From positions 1 through 11,116 of the forward strand of contig CAMOHF010000012.1 in NCBI GenBank assembly GCA_946614685.1: a stretch of 11,116 bases of DNA. The letters are read 5' to 3'. This stretch comes from an uncultured Clostridia bacterium. Its GTDB lineage: Bacteria; Bacillota; Clostridia; Lachnospirales; Lachnospiraceae. Shown here piece after piece: positions 1 through 6,587 of the stretch (within the stretch, counting starts at the first letter, position 1; every line of letters begins with the position of its first letter). The position numbers were made by a program, and so were the translations under genes. The notes beneath the pieces are model-generated. The model saw nothing but the letters and a program-made list of their open reading frames with translations, was not told the origin of the DNA and ran no database searches.

Positions 1-10
1 ACGTGAAACA
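1..10. promoter_or_regulatory. parS: Right part of a parS site cut by the window edge
   Basis: The first ten bases, ACGTGAAACA, equal the last ten of the Firmicutes parS consensus TGTTTCACGTGAAACA. The left six bases lie outside the window. The position, about 140 bases upstream of parA, is typical for parS sites that serve a chromosomal parAB pair. ParB would bind here through its helix-turn-helix and load as a CTP-dependent clamp. The visible match is perfect but covers only ten bases. Confidence 0.55.
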
Positions 11-113
11 TGAAAAAACGCAGGTTTTGGCGAAAATCGTGGGCGGAAATCAATATATTGTAGCGATGGACAGAGAGCAACCATATTTAGGTGTGGAATC
101 AAATAACGAGTAG
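1..113 (+). CDS. 3' end of an unidentified short reading frame (partial)
   Basis: A reading frame is open from the left edge (first whole codon at base 3) to a TAG at 111-113. The visible tail is about 36 residues ending in LGVESNNE, and I do not recognise it. It does not resemble the usual C-terminus of RsmG, which often precedes parA in Firmicutes. The frame runs through the parS-like sequence at 1-10. If the missing left half of that site is canonical, the frame would read a Met-Phe-His-Val-Lys-His start just outside the window, so this could be a small protein of about 39 residues that begins on a parS site, or a chance open frame. It ends 34 bases before parA. No function can be assigned. 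Confidence 0.35.
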   Translation, partial: VKHEKTQVLAKIVGGNQYIVAMDREQPYLGVESNNE

Positions 114-122
114 TGCTATAAT
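94..122 (+). promoter_or_regulatory. Probable promoter of the parAB cluster
   Basis: An extended -10 element TGCTATAAT lies at 114-122, with a perfect TATAAT at 117-122. Seventeen bases upstream, TGGAAT (94-99) matches the -35 consensus at only three of six positions. The TG extension could compensate for that, as is known for sigma-A promoters. Transcription would start near 129 and give a leader of about 20 bases carrying the parA ribosome binding site GGAGG at 136-140. This is inferred from sequence only. Confidence 0.55.
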
Positions 123-147
123 GTTGTGGCAGTATGGAGGTTTGAAC

Positions 148-930
148 ATGGGAAGAATTATTGCCATAGCCAACCAGAAGGGTGGCGTAGGTAAAACAAC
201 TACATCAATCAACTTGGCAGCCTGTCTTGCAGAGAAGGGTAAGCGAGTACTTGCGGTAGATATGGATCCGCAGGGCAACTTAACCAGTGGTCTCGGCATC
301 GACAAGAATTCCCTGGACAAAACCATTTATCACGCCATGTGCGGGGAGATCAATATCGGGGAGTGCATGATCGTGCGTCCCTTTGAAAAGAAGATCGACC
401 TCTCTATCGTTCCGGCGAATCGAGATCTGGCTGGAGCAGAAGTCGAGCTGATCAGCACAGACGATCCACAGCATATTTTAAAGGGAATCCTAAAAAGCAT
501 CCGAAAGCAATTTGATTTTATTATTATAGATTGTCCTCCGGCACTTGGTATGCTGACGATCAATTCCATGACTGCGGCAGACACTGTACTGGTTCCGATC
601 CAGTGTGAATTCTTCGCCCTGGACGGATTATCACAGCTGATATATACCATCGATTTAATTAAGAAGAAACTGAACAGAAATCTTGAGATAGAGGGCGTGG
701 TTTTCACGATGTATGATGCGCGTACGAATCTTTCCCAGGAAGTTGTGGACAACGTAAAGAACAACCTGGATCAGTTTATTTATAAGACGGTGATCCCGAG
801 AAACGTGCGACTTGCAGAAGCACCCAGCTTCGGATTACCCATCAACTTATATGACGGCAGATCCGCAGGAGCCGAAGGTTACCGAAAGCTTGCGGATGAA
901 GTGATAAAGAACAGATTGTTTGCAGATTGA
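148..930 (+). CDS. parA: Chromosome partitioning ATPase ParA/Soj
   Basis: A 260-residue ParA/MinD-type P-loop ATPase. The deviant Walker A motif KGGVGKTT is at residues 11-18, with the signature lysine K11 and the phosphate-binding lysine K16. Walker A' VDMDPQGN is at 37-44 and Walker B IIIDCPP at 125-131. Soj-type ParA dimerises on ATP, binds nucleoid DNA non-specifically and is released when ParB stimulates hydrolysis. In Firmicutes it also regulates DnaA, so it links origin segregation with replication initiation. The protein has no N-terminal helix-turn-helix extension, as expected for the short chromosomal type. I chose the ATG at 148 because GGAGG at 136-140 precedes it and family members begin at this point. 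An in-frame GTG at 91 would add 19 unconserved residues and has no comparable ribosome binding site. parB starts 19 bases downstream. Confidence 0.96.
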   Translation: MGRIIAIANQKGGVGKTTTSINLAACLAEKGKRVLAVDMDPQGNLTSGLGIDKNSLDKTIYHAMCGEINIGECMIVRPFEKKIDLSIVPANRDLAGAEVELISTDDPQHILKGILKSIRKQFDFIIIDCPPALGMLTINSMTAADTVLVPIQCEFFALDGLSQLIYTIDLIKKKLNRNLEIEGVVFTMYDARTNLSQEVVDNVKNNLDQFIYKTVIPRNVRLAEAPSFGLPINLYDGRSAGAEGYRKLADEVIKNRLFAD

Positions 931-949
931 GAGCCAAAAGGAGGAAGTT

Positions 950-1855
950 ATGGCACCCAAGAGAGGGCTTGGAAGAGGACTTGATAATCTGATTCCGACG
1001 GGAGAGAAGGATCAGCCCAAGGCAGTTACAAAGACCAAAACCGAGGTCAAGGAAGTTGTCAAAGAGGTTGAACAGACCATAGATATACAGAAGCTGGAGC
1101 CGAACAAGAGTCAGCCGAGATCACATTTTGATCAGGATGCTCTGCAAGAACTGGCAGACAACATTAAGCAGCATGGCGTCATCGAGCCGCTGGTTGTTGT
1201 TAAGCGTAAGGGCTATTATGAGATCATTGCCGGTGAGCGTCGATGGAGAGCTGCGAAGCTGGCCGGATTAAAAAGAGTGCCCGTGGTCATTCGTGACTAC
1301 ACCGATAGACAAATCGTCGAGATTGCGCTGATCGAGAATATCCAGAGAGAAGACTTAAATCCCATCGAAGAAGCGAAGGCTTACGAGAGACTGATCAAAG
1401 AGTTTTCCTTAAAGCAGGATGAGGTGGCAGAGCGCGTATCCAAGAGCAGGACCACCATTACCAATGCGCTTCGTCTTTTGAAACTGTCGGATCGCGTACA
1501 GCAGATGGTGATTGACGATATGCTTTCCGCAGGTCATGTGCGTGCGCTGATCACGATCGAGGATCCGGAGCTTCAGTACGAGACTGCGATGTACATTTTT
1601 GATAAGCAGCTTTCGGTACGAGAGACAGAGAGCTATGTCAAGAAGCTCTTTAATAGGAAAAAACGAGTAACACCTGTTGAGACGGAACGTGATCTTTCCT
1701 TCATTTATAAGGAGATCGAGGAGAAGCTGAAGAGCTCACTCGGTACCAAGGCAACTATCAAGGCAGCCAACAATCAAAAAGGAAAGATTGAGATCGAGTA
1801 CTACTCACAGGATGAGTTGGAGCGTCTGGCGCAGATGCTGACCCATGTGAACTAG
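950..1855 (+). CDS. parB: Chromosome partitioning protein ParB/Spo0J
   Basis: A 301-residue ParB. A basic N-terminal KRGLGRGLDNLI segment (residues 4-15) matches the motif that stimulates the ParA ATPase. A charged linker follows. The ParB/Srx CTPase fold carries GERRWR (95-100) and ENIQREDLNP (129-138), the arginine- and asparagine-bearing boxes that bind CTP. A helix-turn-helix at about 155-178 (KQDEVAERVSKSRTTITNAL) recognises parS. A C-terminal dimerisation region ends at 301. ParB loads at parS, closes as a CTP clamp, spreads along DNA and recruits condensin and ParA. The ATG at 950 follows a strong AAAGGAGG at 937-944. An in-frame TTG at 920 overlaps parA and is less likely. Candidate target sites are present at 1-10 and 2409-2424. 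Confidence 0.96.
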   Translation: MAPKRGLGRGLDNLIPTGEKDQPKAVTKTKTEVKEVVKEVEQTIDIQKLEPNKSQPRSHFDQDALQELADNIKQHGVIEPLVVVKRKGYYEIIAGERRWRAAKLAGLKRVPVVIRDYTDRQIVEIALIENIQREDLNPIEEAKAYERLIKEFSLKQDEVAERVSKSRTTITNALRLLKLSDRVQQMVIDDMLSAGHVRALITIEDPELQYETAMYIFDKQLSVRETESYVKKLFNRKKRVTPVETERDLSFIYKEIEEKLKSSLGTKATIKAANNQKGKIEIEYYSQDELERLAQMLTHVN

Positions 1856-1867
1856 AGAGGTGATCAC

Positions 1868-2407
1868 ATGGAAGAGAAGATATTCGGAATGGAACCGGCT
1901 ACGGCTGTGAGACTCCTGATGATTCTCCTTGTGCTGCTGATCGCTTTCGTTCTGTTTCTGATCTACAAGATCAACATCATGAGCCGTAAGTATGAAGCAC
2001 TGACCAGCGGCAAGAAGGGTGCGGATCTTGAGAAGATCATACGTCACCGTTTCAAGGAGATGGAACAGTTAAAAGCGAATGCCAAGAGGATCAATCGTGA
2101 GCATCGCGTCGTGAAGGGGCATCTGTCCTCCTGCATCAACAAGTACGCGTTAGTGAAGTACGATGCATTTGATCAGATGGCGGGCAAGTTGTCCTTTGTC
2201 ATCACACTGTTAAATGAAAACAACTCGGGAATCGTGTTAAATTCCATGCATTCCAGAGAGGGTTGCTTCACCTATGCGAAAGAGATCGTAAACGGTGAGT
2301 CCTACATACCGCTTTCGGACGAAGAGAAGGAAGCACTGGAACGTGCGAAGACCGTAGAGGAAGAAATCAAGGATCTGACAACGACGGAGGAAGATCTTCC
2401 GGAGTAA
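1868..2407 (+). CDS. Membrane-anchored DUF4446 family protein
   Basis: A 179-residue protein with one N-terminal transmembrane segment (about residues 14-35, LLMILLVLLIAFVLFLIY), a charged and probably helical region at about 40-85, and the DUF4446 core at about 90-160. The core is recognisable from KYDAFDQMAGKLSF (97-110), the following LLNENNSGIVLNS stretch, the SREG turn (129-132), YAKEI (136-140) and LSDEEKEA (149-156). The tail is rich in Glu and Asp. The molecular function of this family is unknown. It is often found directly after parB in Clostridia, which hints at a role at the membrane connected with segregation, but that is only contextual. The start follows GAGGTGAT at 1857-1864, and the gene begins 12 bases after parB, consistent with one transcript. 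Confidence 0.85.
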   Translation: MEEKIFGMEPATAVRLLMILLVLLIAFVLFLIYKINIMSRKYEALTSGKKGADLEKIIRHRFKEMEQLKANAKRINREHRVVKGHLSSCINKYALVKYDAFDQMAGKLSFVITLLNENNSGIVLNSMHSREGCFTYAKEIVNGESYIPLSDEEKEALERAKTVEEEIKDLTTTEEDLPE

Positions 2408-2408
2408 A

Positions 2409-2424
2409 TGATTCACGTGAAACC
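2409..2424. promoter_or_regulatory. parS: parS-like ParB binding site between the DUF4446 gene and serS
   Basis: TGATTCACGTGAAACC matches the Firmicutes parS consensus TGTTTCACGTGAAACA at 14 of 16 positions (differences at positions 3 and 16). The central twelve bases TTCACGTGAAAC are intact. It begins two bases after the DUF4446 stop codon, in the 56-base gap before serS, about 550 bases downstream of parB. A single 16-base site of this quality beside parAB is very unlikely to be chance. ParB bound here would spread over the parAB-serS region. Confidence 0.85.
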
Positions 2425-2463
2425 ATAGTAAGATAAAACCAGAGACGAAAAGAGGAAACAGAC

Positions 2464-3744
2464 ATGTTGGACATCAAATTTGTGCGAGAGAATCCGGACA
2501 TTGTAAAGGAGAATATCAAGAAGAAGTTTCAGGATGAGAAGCTTCCGCTTGTAGATGAGTCTATCGCATTAGACAAAGAAGCCAGAGAGCTGCAGCAGGA
2601 GGCTGATGAGCTTCGTGCGAAGAAGAACCAGATCGCAAAGCAGATCGGTGCGCTGATGGCGCAGGGCAAGAAGGAAGAAGCAGAAGAAGTAAAGAAGGAA
2701 GTCGCTAAGAATGCTGCACGCCTTGCGGAGCTTGAGGCAAAAGAGCCCGAGGTTCGCGAAAAGCTTCGTTCCATTATGATGACCATCCCGAACATCATCG
2801 ACCCTTCCGTTCCGGTCGGACGTGATGATTCCGAGAATGTTGAGCTTGAGCGTTTCGGTGAGCCTGTTGTACCCGACTTCGAGGTTCCCTATCACACAGA
2901 GATTATGGAGAAGCTCTCCGGTCTTGATCTGGACAGCGCAAGAAAAGTTGCCGGCAACGGTTTCTATTATCTTATGGGAGACATTGCGAGACTCCACTCC
3001 GCAATTATCTCCTATGCAAGGGATTTTATGATCGACAGAGGGTTCACCTATTGTGTTCCTCCTTTCATGATCCGCGGTAACGTAGTTGACGGCGTTATGA
3101 GTTTCGCCGAGATGGATGCCATGATGTACAAGATCGAGGGCGAGGACCTCTACCTGATCGGTACAAGTGAGCACTCCATGATCGGTAAATTTATCGATAC
3201 GATGGTTCCGGAGGAGTCACTTCCCCAGACACTGACGAGTTATTCACCCTGCTTCCGCAAGGAGAAGGGCGCGCACGGTATCGAGGAGCGCGGACTCTAT
3301 CGTATCCATCAGTTCGAGAAGCAGGAGATGATCGTAGTCTGCAAGCCCGAGGATTCTATGGACTGGTTCCACAAGCTGTGGAGAAACACGGTAGATCTCT
3401 TCCGTTCCATGGACATCCCTGTTCGTACCATCGAGTGCTGCTCCGGTGATCTTGCAGATCTCAAGGTGAAGTCTTACGACGTTGAGGCATGGTCTCCCAG
3501 ACAGAAGAAGTACTTCGAGGTCGGAAGCTGTTCCAACCTTGGAGATGCACAGGCAAGAAGACTGAGGATTCGCGTGAAGGGCAAGGACGGCAAGTACTTT
3601 GCACACACCTTAAATAACACGGTTGTGGCACCGCCCCGCATGCTCATCGCATTTCTGGAGAACAACCTGCAGGCAGACGGCAGCGTCCGTATTCCTGAGG
3701 TATTAAGACCCTACATGGGTGGCAAGGATAAATTGGAAGCGTAA
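2464..3744 (+). CDS. serS: Seryl-tRNA synthetase
   Basis: A 426-residue class II synthetase that charges tRNA-Ser with serine in the cytoplasm. Residues 1-105 form the antiparallel coiled-coil arm that contacts the long variable arm of tRNA-Ser; residues 35-100 are dense in Lys, Glu and Ala. The catalytic domain shows TSEH (234-237) at the serine pocket, motif 2 around CFRKEKGAHG..GLYRIHQFEK (263-286) and motif 3 around VVAPPRMLIAFLENN (387-401) with arginine R392. Several stretches (SYDVEAW, FEVGSCSNLGDAQARR, PEVLRPYMGG) are closer to the archaeal/eukaryotic-like branch than to E. coli SerRS. This type is usual in Lachnospiraceae. The start follows GAGGA at 2452-2456. The 56-base upstream gap is too short for a T-box leader. 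The stop codon directly abuts the next start. Confidence 0.96.
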   Translation: MLDIKFVRENPDIVKENIKKKFQDEKLPLVDESIALDKEARELQQEADELRAKKNQIAKQIGALMAQGKKEEAEEVKKEVAKNAARLAELEAKEPEVREKLRSIMMTIPNIIDPSVPVGRDDSENVELERFGEPVVPDFEVPYHTEIMEKLSGLDLDSARKVAGNGFYYLMGDIARLHSAIISYARDFMIDRGFTYCVPPFMIRGNVVDGVMSFAEMDAMMYKIEGEDLYLIGTSEHSMIGKFIDTMVPEESLPQTLTSYSPCFRKEKGAHGIEERGLYRIHQFEKQEMIVVCKPEDSMDWFHKLWRNTVDLFRSMDIPVRTIECCSGDLADLKVKSYDVEAWSPRQKKYFEVGSCSNLGDAQARRLRIRVKGKDGKYFAHTLNNTVVAPPRMLIAFLENNLQADGSVRIPEVLRPYMGGKDKLEA

Positions 3745-4617
3745 ATGCACAGCTATTTAAGAGCCATCGGTTTTTCAAAATATAAGAGCAGAAGACAGCT
3801 TGAGCCCGTATACAAAAGCTGTCTTCGTGAACCCAGTCGCAAAGAGGTAACCACCATCAGTGTGGATACCTCTATGCTTCAGTTTGAGAAAGATTTTGAC
3901 AAGAATCTCGGAATCTCTCTGGTGGGAGAAGTGGATGCGGCAGGAGCCTGTTCCATCGAGCACTACTTCCCCTACTACAAGGGTCGGTACTTTATGGAGT
4001 TCGAGGGCATCAGTATCGAGAAGCAGACGGACAAGGAGTCCTATGCCGGTGTCTGTGAGGATTTAAGACTCGGGATGACCATCATCTTCTATGTGGTCAA
4101 TATCGCCGACTACGCAAAGTCCAAGTGGTTTAACTATTCCAACCGCGGTATGACGCGCGTGAAGCTTTCCGGTCTTTCCACAGAGGGTACCGTACTGCTT
4201 GGCACCAAAAAGCCGAGCGGGCGAAACGCAGGGCCGGACCTTTCTGCACCCTTCTTCGCACCTCCCGGGATGGGGGATCTCGAGGATCCGCAGGAGTACC
4301 ACGACCCCATCAACCACGAGTACGGACGATATGAACTGCTTACCACCAGGGCCTGCAGGGAAGACCTGCTGACGATCGTGGAAACCAGCTTTATGCCTTG
4401 CGGTGTGGAGTGTGACCACTATTTGGTGGTGGGAAACATCCTCGAAGTTCGGGAGATGAAGAATTCTTTCACGGAAGAAAAGATATACAATCTTTTGATA
4501 GAAGCAAATTATCTGACGATCGATGTCGTCATCAATCAGGAGGATCTGATGGGCGAGCCTGAGGTCGGACGCCGTTTCCGCGGCGAGATCTGGCTGCAGG
4601 GTGTCGTGCAGATCTAA
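3745..4617 (+). CDS. DUF3881 family protein of unknown function
   Basis: A 290-residue soluble protein with no signal peptide or transmembrane helix. It begins HSYLRAIGFSK (residues 2-12), the hallmark N-terminus of DUF3881 proteins, which I know from Lachnospiraceae. It has a mixed composition with aromatic and acidic patches, for example HYFPYY (73-78), a hydrophobic strand MTIIFYVVNIADY (111-123), a Gly/Pro-rich loop around 160-182 and EIWLQGVVQI at the end. No catalytic motif is evident and the biochemical function is unknown. The ATG follows the serS TAA with no gap (TAAATG), so it probably depends on translational coupling; the only upstream purine runs, AAGGA (3724-3728) and GGAAG (3735-3739), lie within the serS coding end. 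It is the last plus-strand gene before the convergent junction. Confidence 0.85.
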   Translation: MHSYLRAIGFSKYKSRRQLEPVYKSCLREPSRKEVTTISVDTSMLQFEKDFDKNLGISLVGEVDAAGACSIEHYFPYYKGRYFMEFEGISIEKQTDKESYAGVCEDLRLGMTIIFYVVNIADYAKSKWFNYSNRGMTRVKLSGLSTEGTVLLGTKKPSGRNAGPDLSAPFFAPPGMGDLEDPQEYHDPINHEYGRYELLTTRACREDLLTIVETSFMPCGVECDHYLVVGNILEVREMKNSFTEEKIYNLLIEANYLTIDVVINQEDLMGEPEVGRRFRGEIWLQGVVQI

Positions 4618-4632
4618 ACCAAATAAGAATTA

Positions 4633-4937
4633 TGTATCGCTGACGGAGACGCGCACACGGAAAGCCCTGTGTGAGAGCTCCGGAAGACAAAGTTACTAAG
4701 TATCCCGGTGACAAAGTCGAAAAGGGTGCCTGACTCCCCAATGGGGGTCCGGCACCCTTTTCGGCTTTTGTTGCATCCACCGTACGCAACCGGCGCAGGT
4801 TTGCCATCCATGGCAAATCAGCGCCTGCTTCGACATCCATGTCTCAGCTTGCTGAGTCTCACGGGATACAAGTAACTTTAAGTCTTCCTTCGCAAATTCA
4901 CACAGTGCTCCCCGTGTGCGCGTCTCCTGTTTGTCGA
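4633..4937. repeat. Long imperfect foldback element (about 300 bases), possible structured RNA
   Basis: The two ends pair in order across more than 200 bases. Bases 4645-4660 with 4912-4927 are perfect over 16 bp. Then 4667-4674 pairs with 4898-4905 (8 bp), 4682-4688 with 4882-4888 (7 bp), 4689-4697 with 4871-4879 (9 bp) and 4700-4707 with 4862-4869 (8 bp). A TATCG/CGATA pair lies at the outer edges. The segments are separated by small internal loops, so each arm is about 70 bases. The central part holds a strong GC hairpin (4718-4763), a small GTTGC/GCAAC hairpin (4770-4790), a TTTGCCAT/ATGGCAAA hairpin (4800-4817) flanked by GGCGC/GCGCC (4792-4796 with 4821-4825), and CTCAG/CTGAG (4843-4856). 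No convincing gene is present. Colinear arms with internal loops suit either a structured RNA or a MITE-like inverted repeat. I do not recognise a named family. Confidence 0.75.
4718..4769. terminator. Bidirectional intrinsic-terminator-like hairpin
   Basis: A perfect 13-bp stem pairs CGAAAAGGGTGCC (4718-4730) with GGCACCCTTTTCG (4751-4763). It continues inward through CCCC (4736-4739) pairing with GGGG (4743-4746) over an AAT loop. A-runs and T-runs form the lower stem, and CTTTTG follows at 4765-4770. Read on the minus strand, the stem is followed by ACTTTG. It lies 100 bases after the DUF3881 stop and about 380 bases after the end of the glucosidase gene, so it can end both converging transcripts. 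It sits in the loop of the larger foldback. Confidence 0.75.
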
Positions 4938-4960
4938 TAAAGTGTAAAGCTTTCAATCAG

Positions 4961-5121
4961 CCCAAAGAACAGGAAGGATGTGGCTGCGTTGCCAGGACAA
5001 CGTGGAGCCGCCGGCGCTTAGCGAGGTTCTTTCGAGCTTAGCGTCCGCTGCGTGCGGAACTTAGCGCAAGCGTGTCCAGGCAACACAGTCGGCATCCTTC
5101 CGTCTGTGTTTCTTGGTTGGG
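4961..5121. repeat. Second long foldback element with three CTTAGCG copies, candidate ncRNA or dispersed repeat
   Basis: Bases 4972-4980 (GGAAGGATG) pair perfectly with 5093-5101. Directly inside, 4981-4999 pairs with 5073-5091 at 17 of 19 positions including two G-U pairs. Outside, 4965-4971 pairs with 5107-5114 with one bulge, and CCCA (4961-4964) pairs with TGGG (5118-5121). The result is an almost continuous stem of about 40 bp. The enclosed 73 bases are GC-rich and contain CTTAGCG three times (5017-5023, 5037-5043, 5060-5066), a CGCTT/AAGCG pairing (5015-5019 with 5068-5072) and a TCCGC/GCGGA hairpin (5044-5048 with 5054-5058). A TTTT at 5122-5125 follows the stem on the plus strand. I recall similar CTTAGCG-rich intergenic segments in Lachnospiraceae but cannot name a family. 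Bases 4938-4960 and 5122-5143 on either side show nothing further. Confidence 0.7.
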
Positions 5122-5143
5122 TTTTATCGGAGTGTCTAACGCC

Positions 5144-6562
5144 TTAGTCAGTCAGATCCTCTCCGTTGGTTGCGATCACCTTCTTATACCAGTAGAAGGA
5201 ATCCTTGCGGTAGCGCTTCATATCCTTAAGTTCGAACTCGTCGCGGTTCACGTAGATGAAGCCGTATCGTTTCACGATGCCTTCGTGCGTGGATACGAGA
5301 TCGATAGCAGACCAGGGGCAGTAGCCCATCATTTCGCAGCCTTCTTCGGCTGCAATCTTCAGCTGCTCAATGTGTTTTCTCAGATATTCGATACGATAGT
5401 TATCGTGAATCTTTCCGTCTTCGGTAAGCGTGTCGTATGCCCCGAGCCCGTTCTCTGTGATGATCATCGGAAGGTGATAACGGCTGTAGATCTCGCGGAT
5501 GGTTGCACGGAAACCGTCGGGATCGATCTCCCATCCGAATTCCGTACGAAGGAGGTTGGGATTGGGGAAGGCCTTGTAGACACCCTTCTCGGTAGCACCG
5601 GACTGCTGATCTACCTTACCGGATGATGTATCTTCGCTTCCATCGTCCCACTCCACGGTGGAGGTATTGTAATAGTTGAATCCGATGAAATCGGGTTTTG
5701 CGGCTTTCATGATTTCCATATCGCCGTCTTCGATTTCGGGGATGGCGTCATGTTCTTCCAAGAATTTCCAGACAAGATTGTTGTAGATTCCGTATACAGC
5801 CATATCCAGGTAAAGCCAGTTCCGGATGGCGTTGAAGTTCTGTGCGGCCAGATTATCCTTGGGCTTGCAGCTTGCGGGATAGATCAGGGAGATGTTGGGT
5901 GCGGGACCGATCTTGGCACCGGGGAGCATCTCGTGGCAGAGCTTCATGACCTTGGCCTGCGCCAAGAGCATGTGGTGATTGTCCTGATAGAGTTTCTTCA
6001 CCTTGTTGGTGACGCCGGTGAAATCAGAGGTTCCGATGGCTTCTCCGACCAGGGTGAGCATATTCTGTTCGTTGATGGTGAGCCAGTACTTTACGCGGCT
6101 GCCGTAGTTTTCAAAGAGGATCCGCGCAAAGTTTACAAAGTCATCCACAATGTCACGCCTGCTCCAGCCACCCATCTTTTCAAGCGCGTCGGGTAGGTCA
6201 AAGTGGAACATGGTGACAAGCGGTTCGATGTTGTACTTGAGGCAGGTATCGATCACGTTGCTGTAGAAGTCGATGCCTTCCTGATTGATCTCGCCTCTGC
6301 CGGTGGGAAGGATTCTGGTCCATGCGATGGAGAAGCGGAAGGTCTTGAATCCCATCTCCGCCATCAGAGCGATGTCTTCTTCGTAGTGATTGTAGAAATC
6401 GGCGCAGACTTCGAAACCGCTGGTGCCTTCGGGTACCTGCTTGGTATCCTGAACGCTCGGTCCTTTGCCGTGTGTTAAGCTTTCTCCTTCAACCTGGTAT
6501 GCACTTGTTGATGCACCCCAGAGAAAATCCTTGGGAAGGGGTTTGTGTTTTGTAATGACCAT
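5144..6562 (-). CDS. GH1 6-phospho-beta-glucosidase
   Basis: A 472-residue glycoside hydrolase family 1 enzyme of full length. The N-terminal FLWGASTSAYQVEG (13-26) contains the sugar-binding Gln Q23. H120 lies in the MFHFDLP strand, the acid/base E165 in TINEQN (162-167) and the nucleophile E370 in ITENG (368-372). WSAIDLVSTHEGIVKRYGF (417-435) has S424, K431 and Y433 at the S-x6-K-x-Y spacing that binds the 6-phosphate in LacG and BglA type enzymes. This makes a phosphorylated disaccharide or glycoside the likely substrate, with glucose-6-phosphate as product. A 6-phospho-galactosidase activity cannot be fully excluded. There is no signal peptide, so it is cytoplasmic. The start follows AGGAGG 5-6 bases upstream. 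It lies 25 bases after the ROK kinase gene, which probably supplies its substrate. Confidence 0.93.
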   Translation of the reverse strand: MVITKHKPLPKDFLWGASTSAYQVEGESLTHGKGPSVQDTKQVPEGTSGFEVCADFYNHYEEDIALMAEMGFKTFRFSIAWTRILPTGRGEINQEGIDFYSNVIDTCLKYNIEPLVTMFHFDLPDALEKMGGWSRRDIVDDFVNFARILFENYGSRVKYWLTINEQNMLTLVGEAIGTSDFTGVTNKVKKLYQDNHHMLLAQAKVMKLCHEMLPGAKIGPAPNISLIYPASCKPKDNLAAQNFNAIRNWLYLDMAVYGIYNNLVWKFLEEHDAIPEIEDGDMEIMKAAKPDFIGFNYYNTSTVEWDDGSEDTSSGKVDQQSGATEKGVYKAFPNPNLLRTEFGWEIDPDGFRATIREIYSRYHLPMIITENGLGAYDTLTEDGKIHDNYRIEYLRKHIEQLKIAAEEGCEMMGYCPWSAIDLVSTHEGIVKRYGFIYVNRDEFELKDMKRYRKDSFYWYKKVIATNGEDLTD

Positions 6563-6587
6563 GAGAACCTCCTAACTGACTAACTGA

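Noticed and set aside
2408..2463. T-box riboswitch or strong promoter before serS
   Set aside because: The 56-base gap is far too short for a T-box. The best -10 match (TAAGAT at 2429-2434) has no acceptable -35, so serS probably depends on the upstream promoter.
4532..4956. Overlapping minus-strand reading frames of 65-102 codons in the junction
   Set aside because: They lie across the foldback arms and the terminator hairpin, have low-complexity or unremarkable translations, and lack good ribosome binding sites. Inverted repeats create such frames by chance.
5072..6478. Plus-strand reading frames of up to 184 codons opposite the glucosidase
   Set aside because: They are antisense shadows of a clear GH1 gene and show no family motif.
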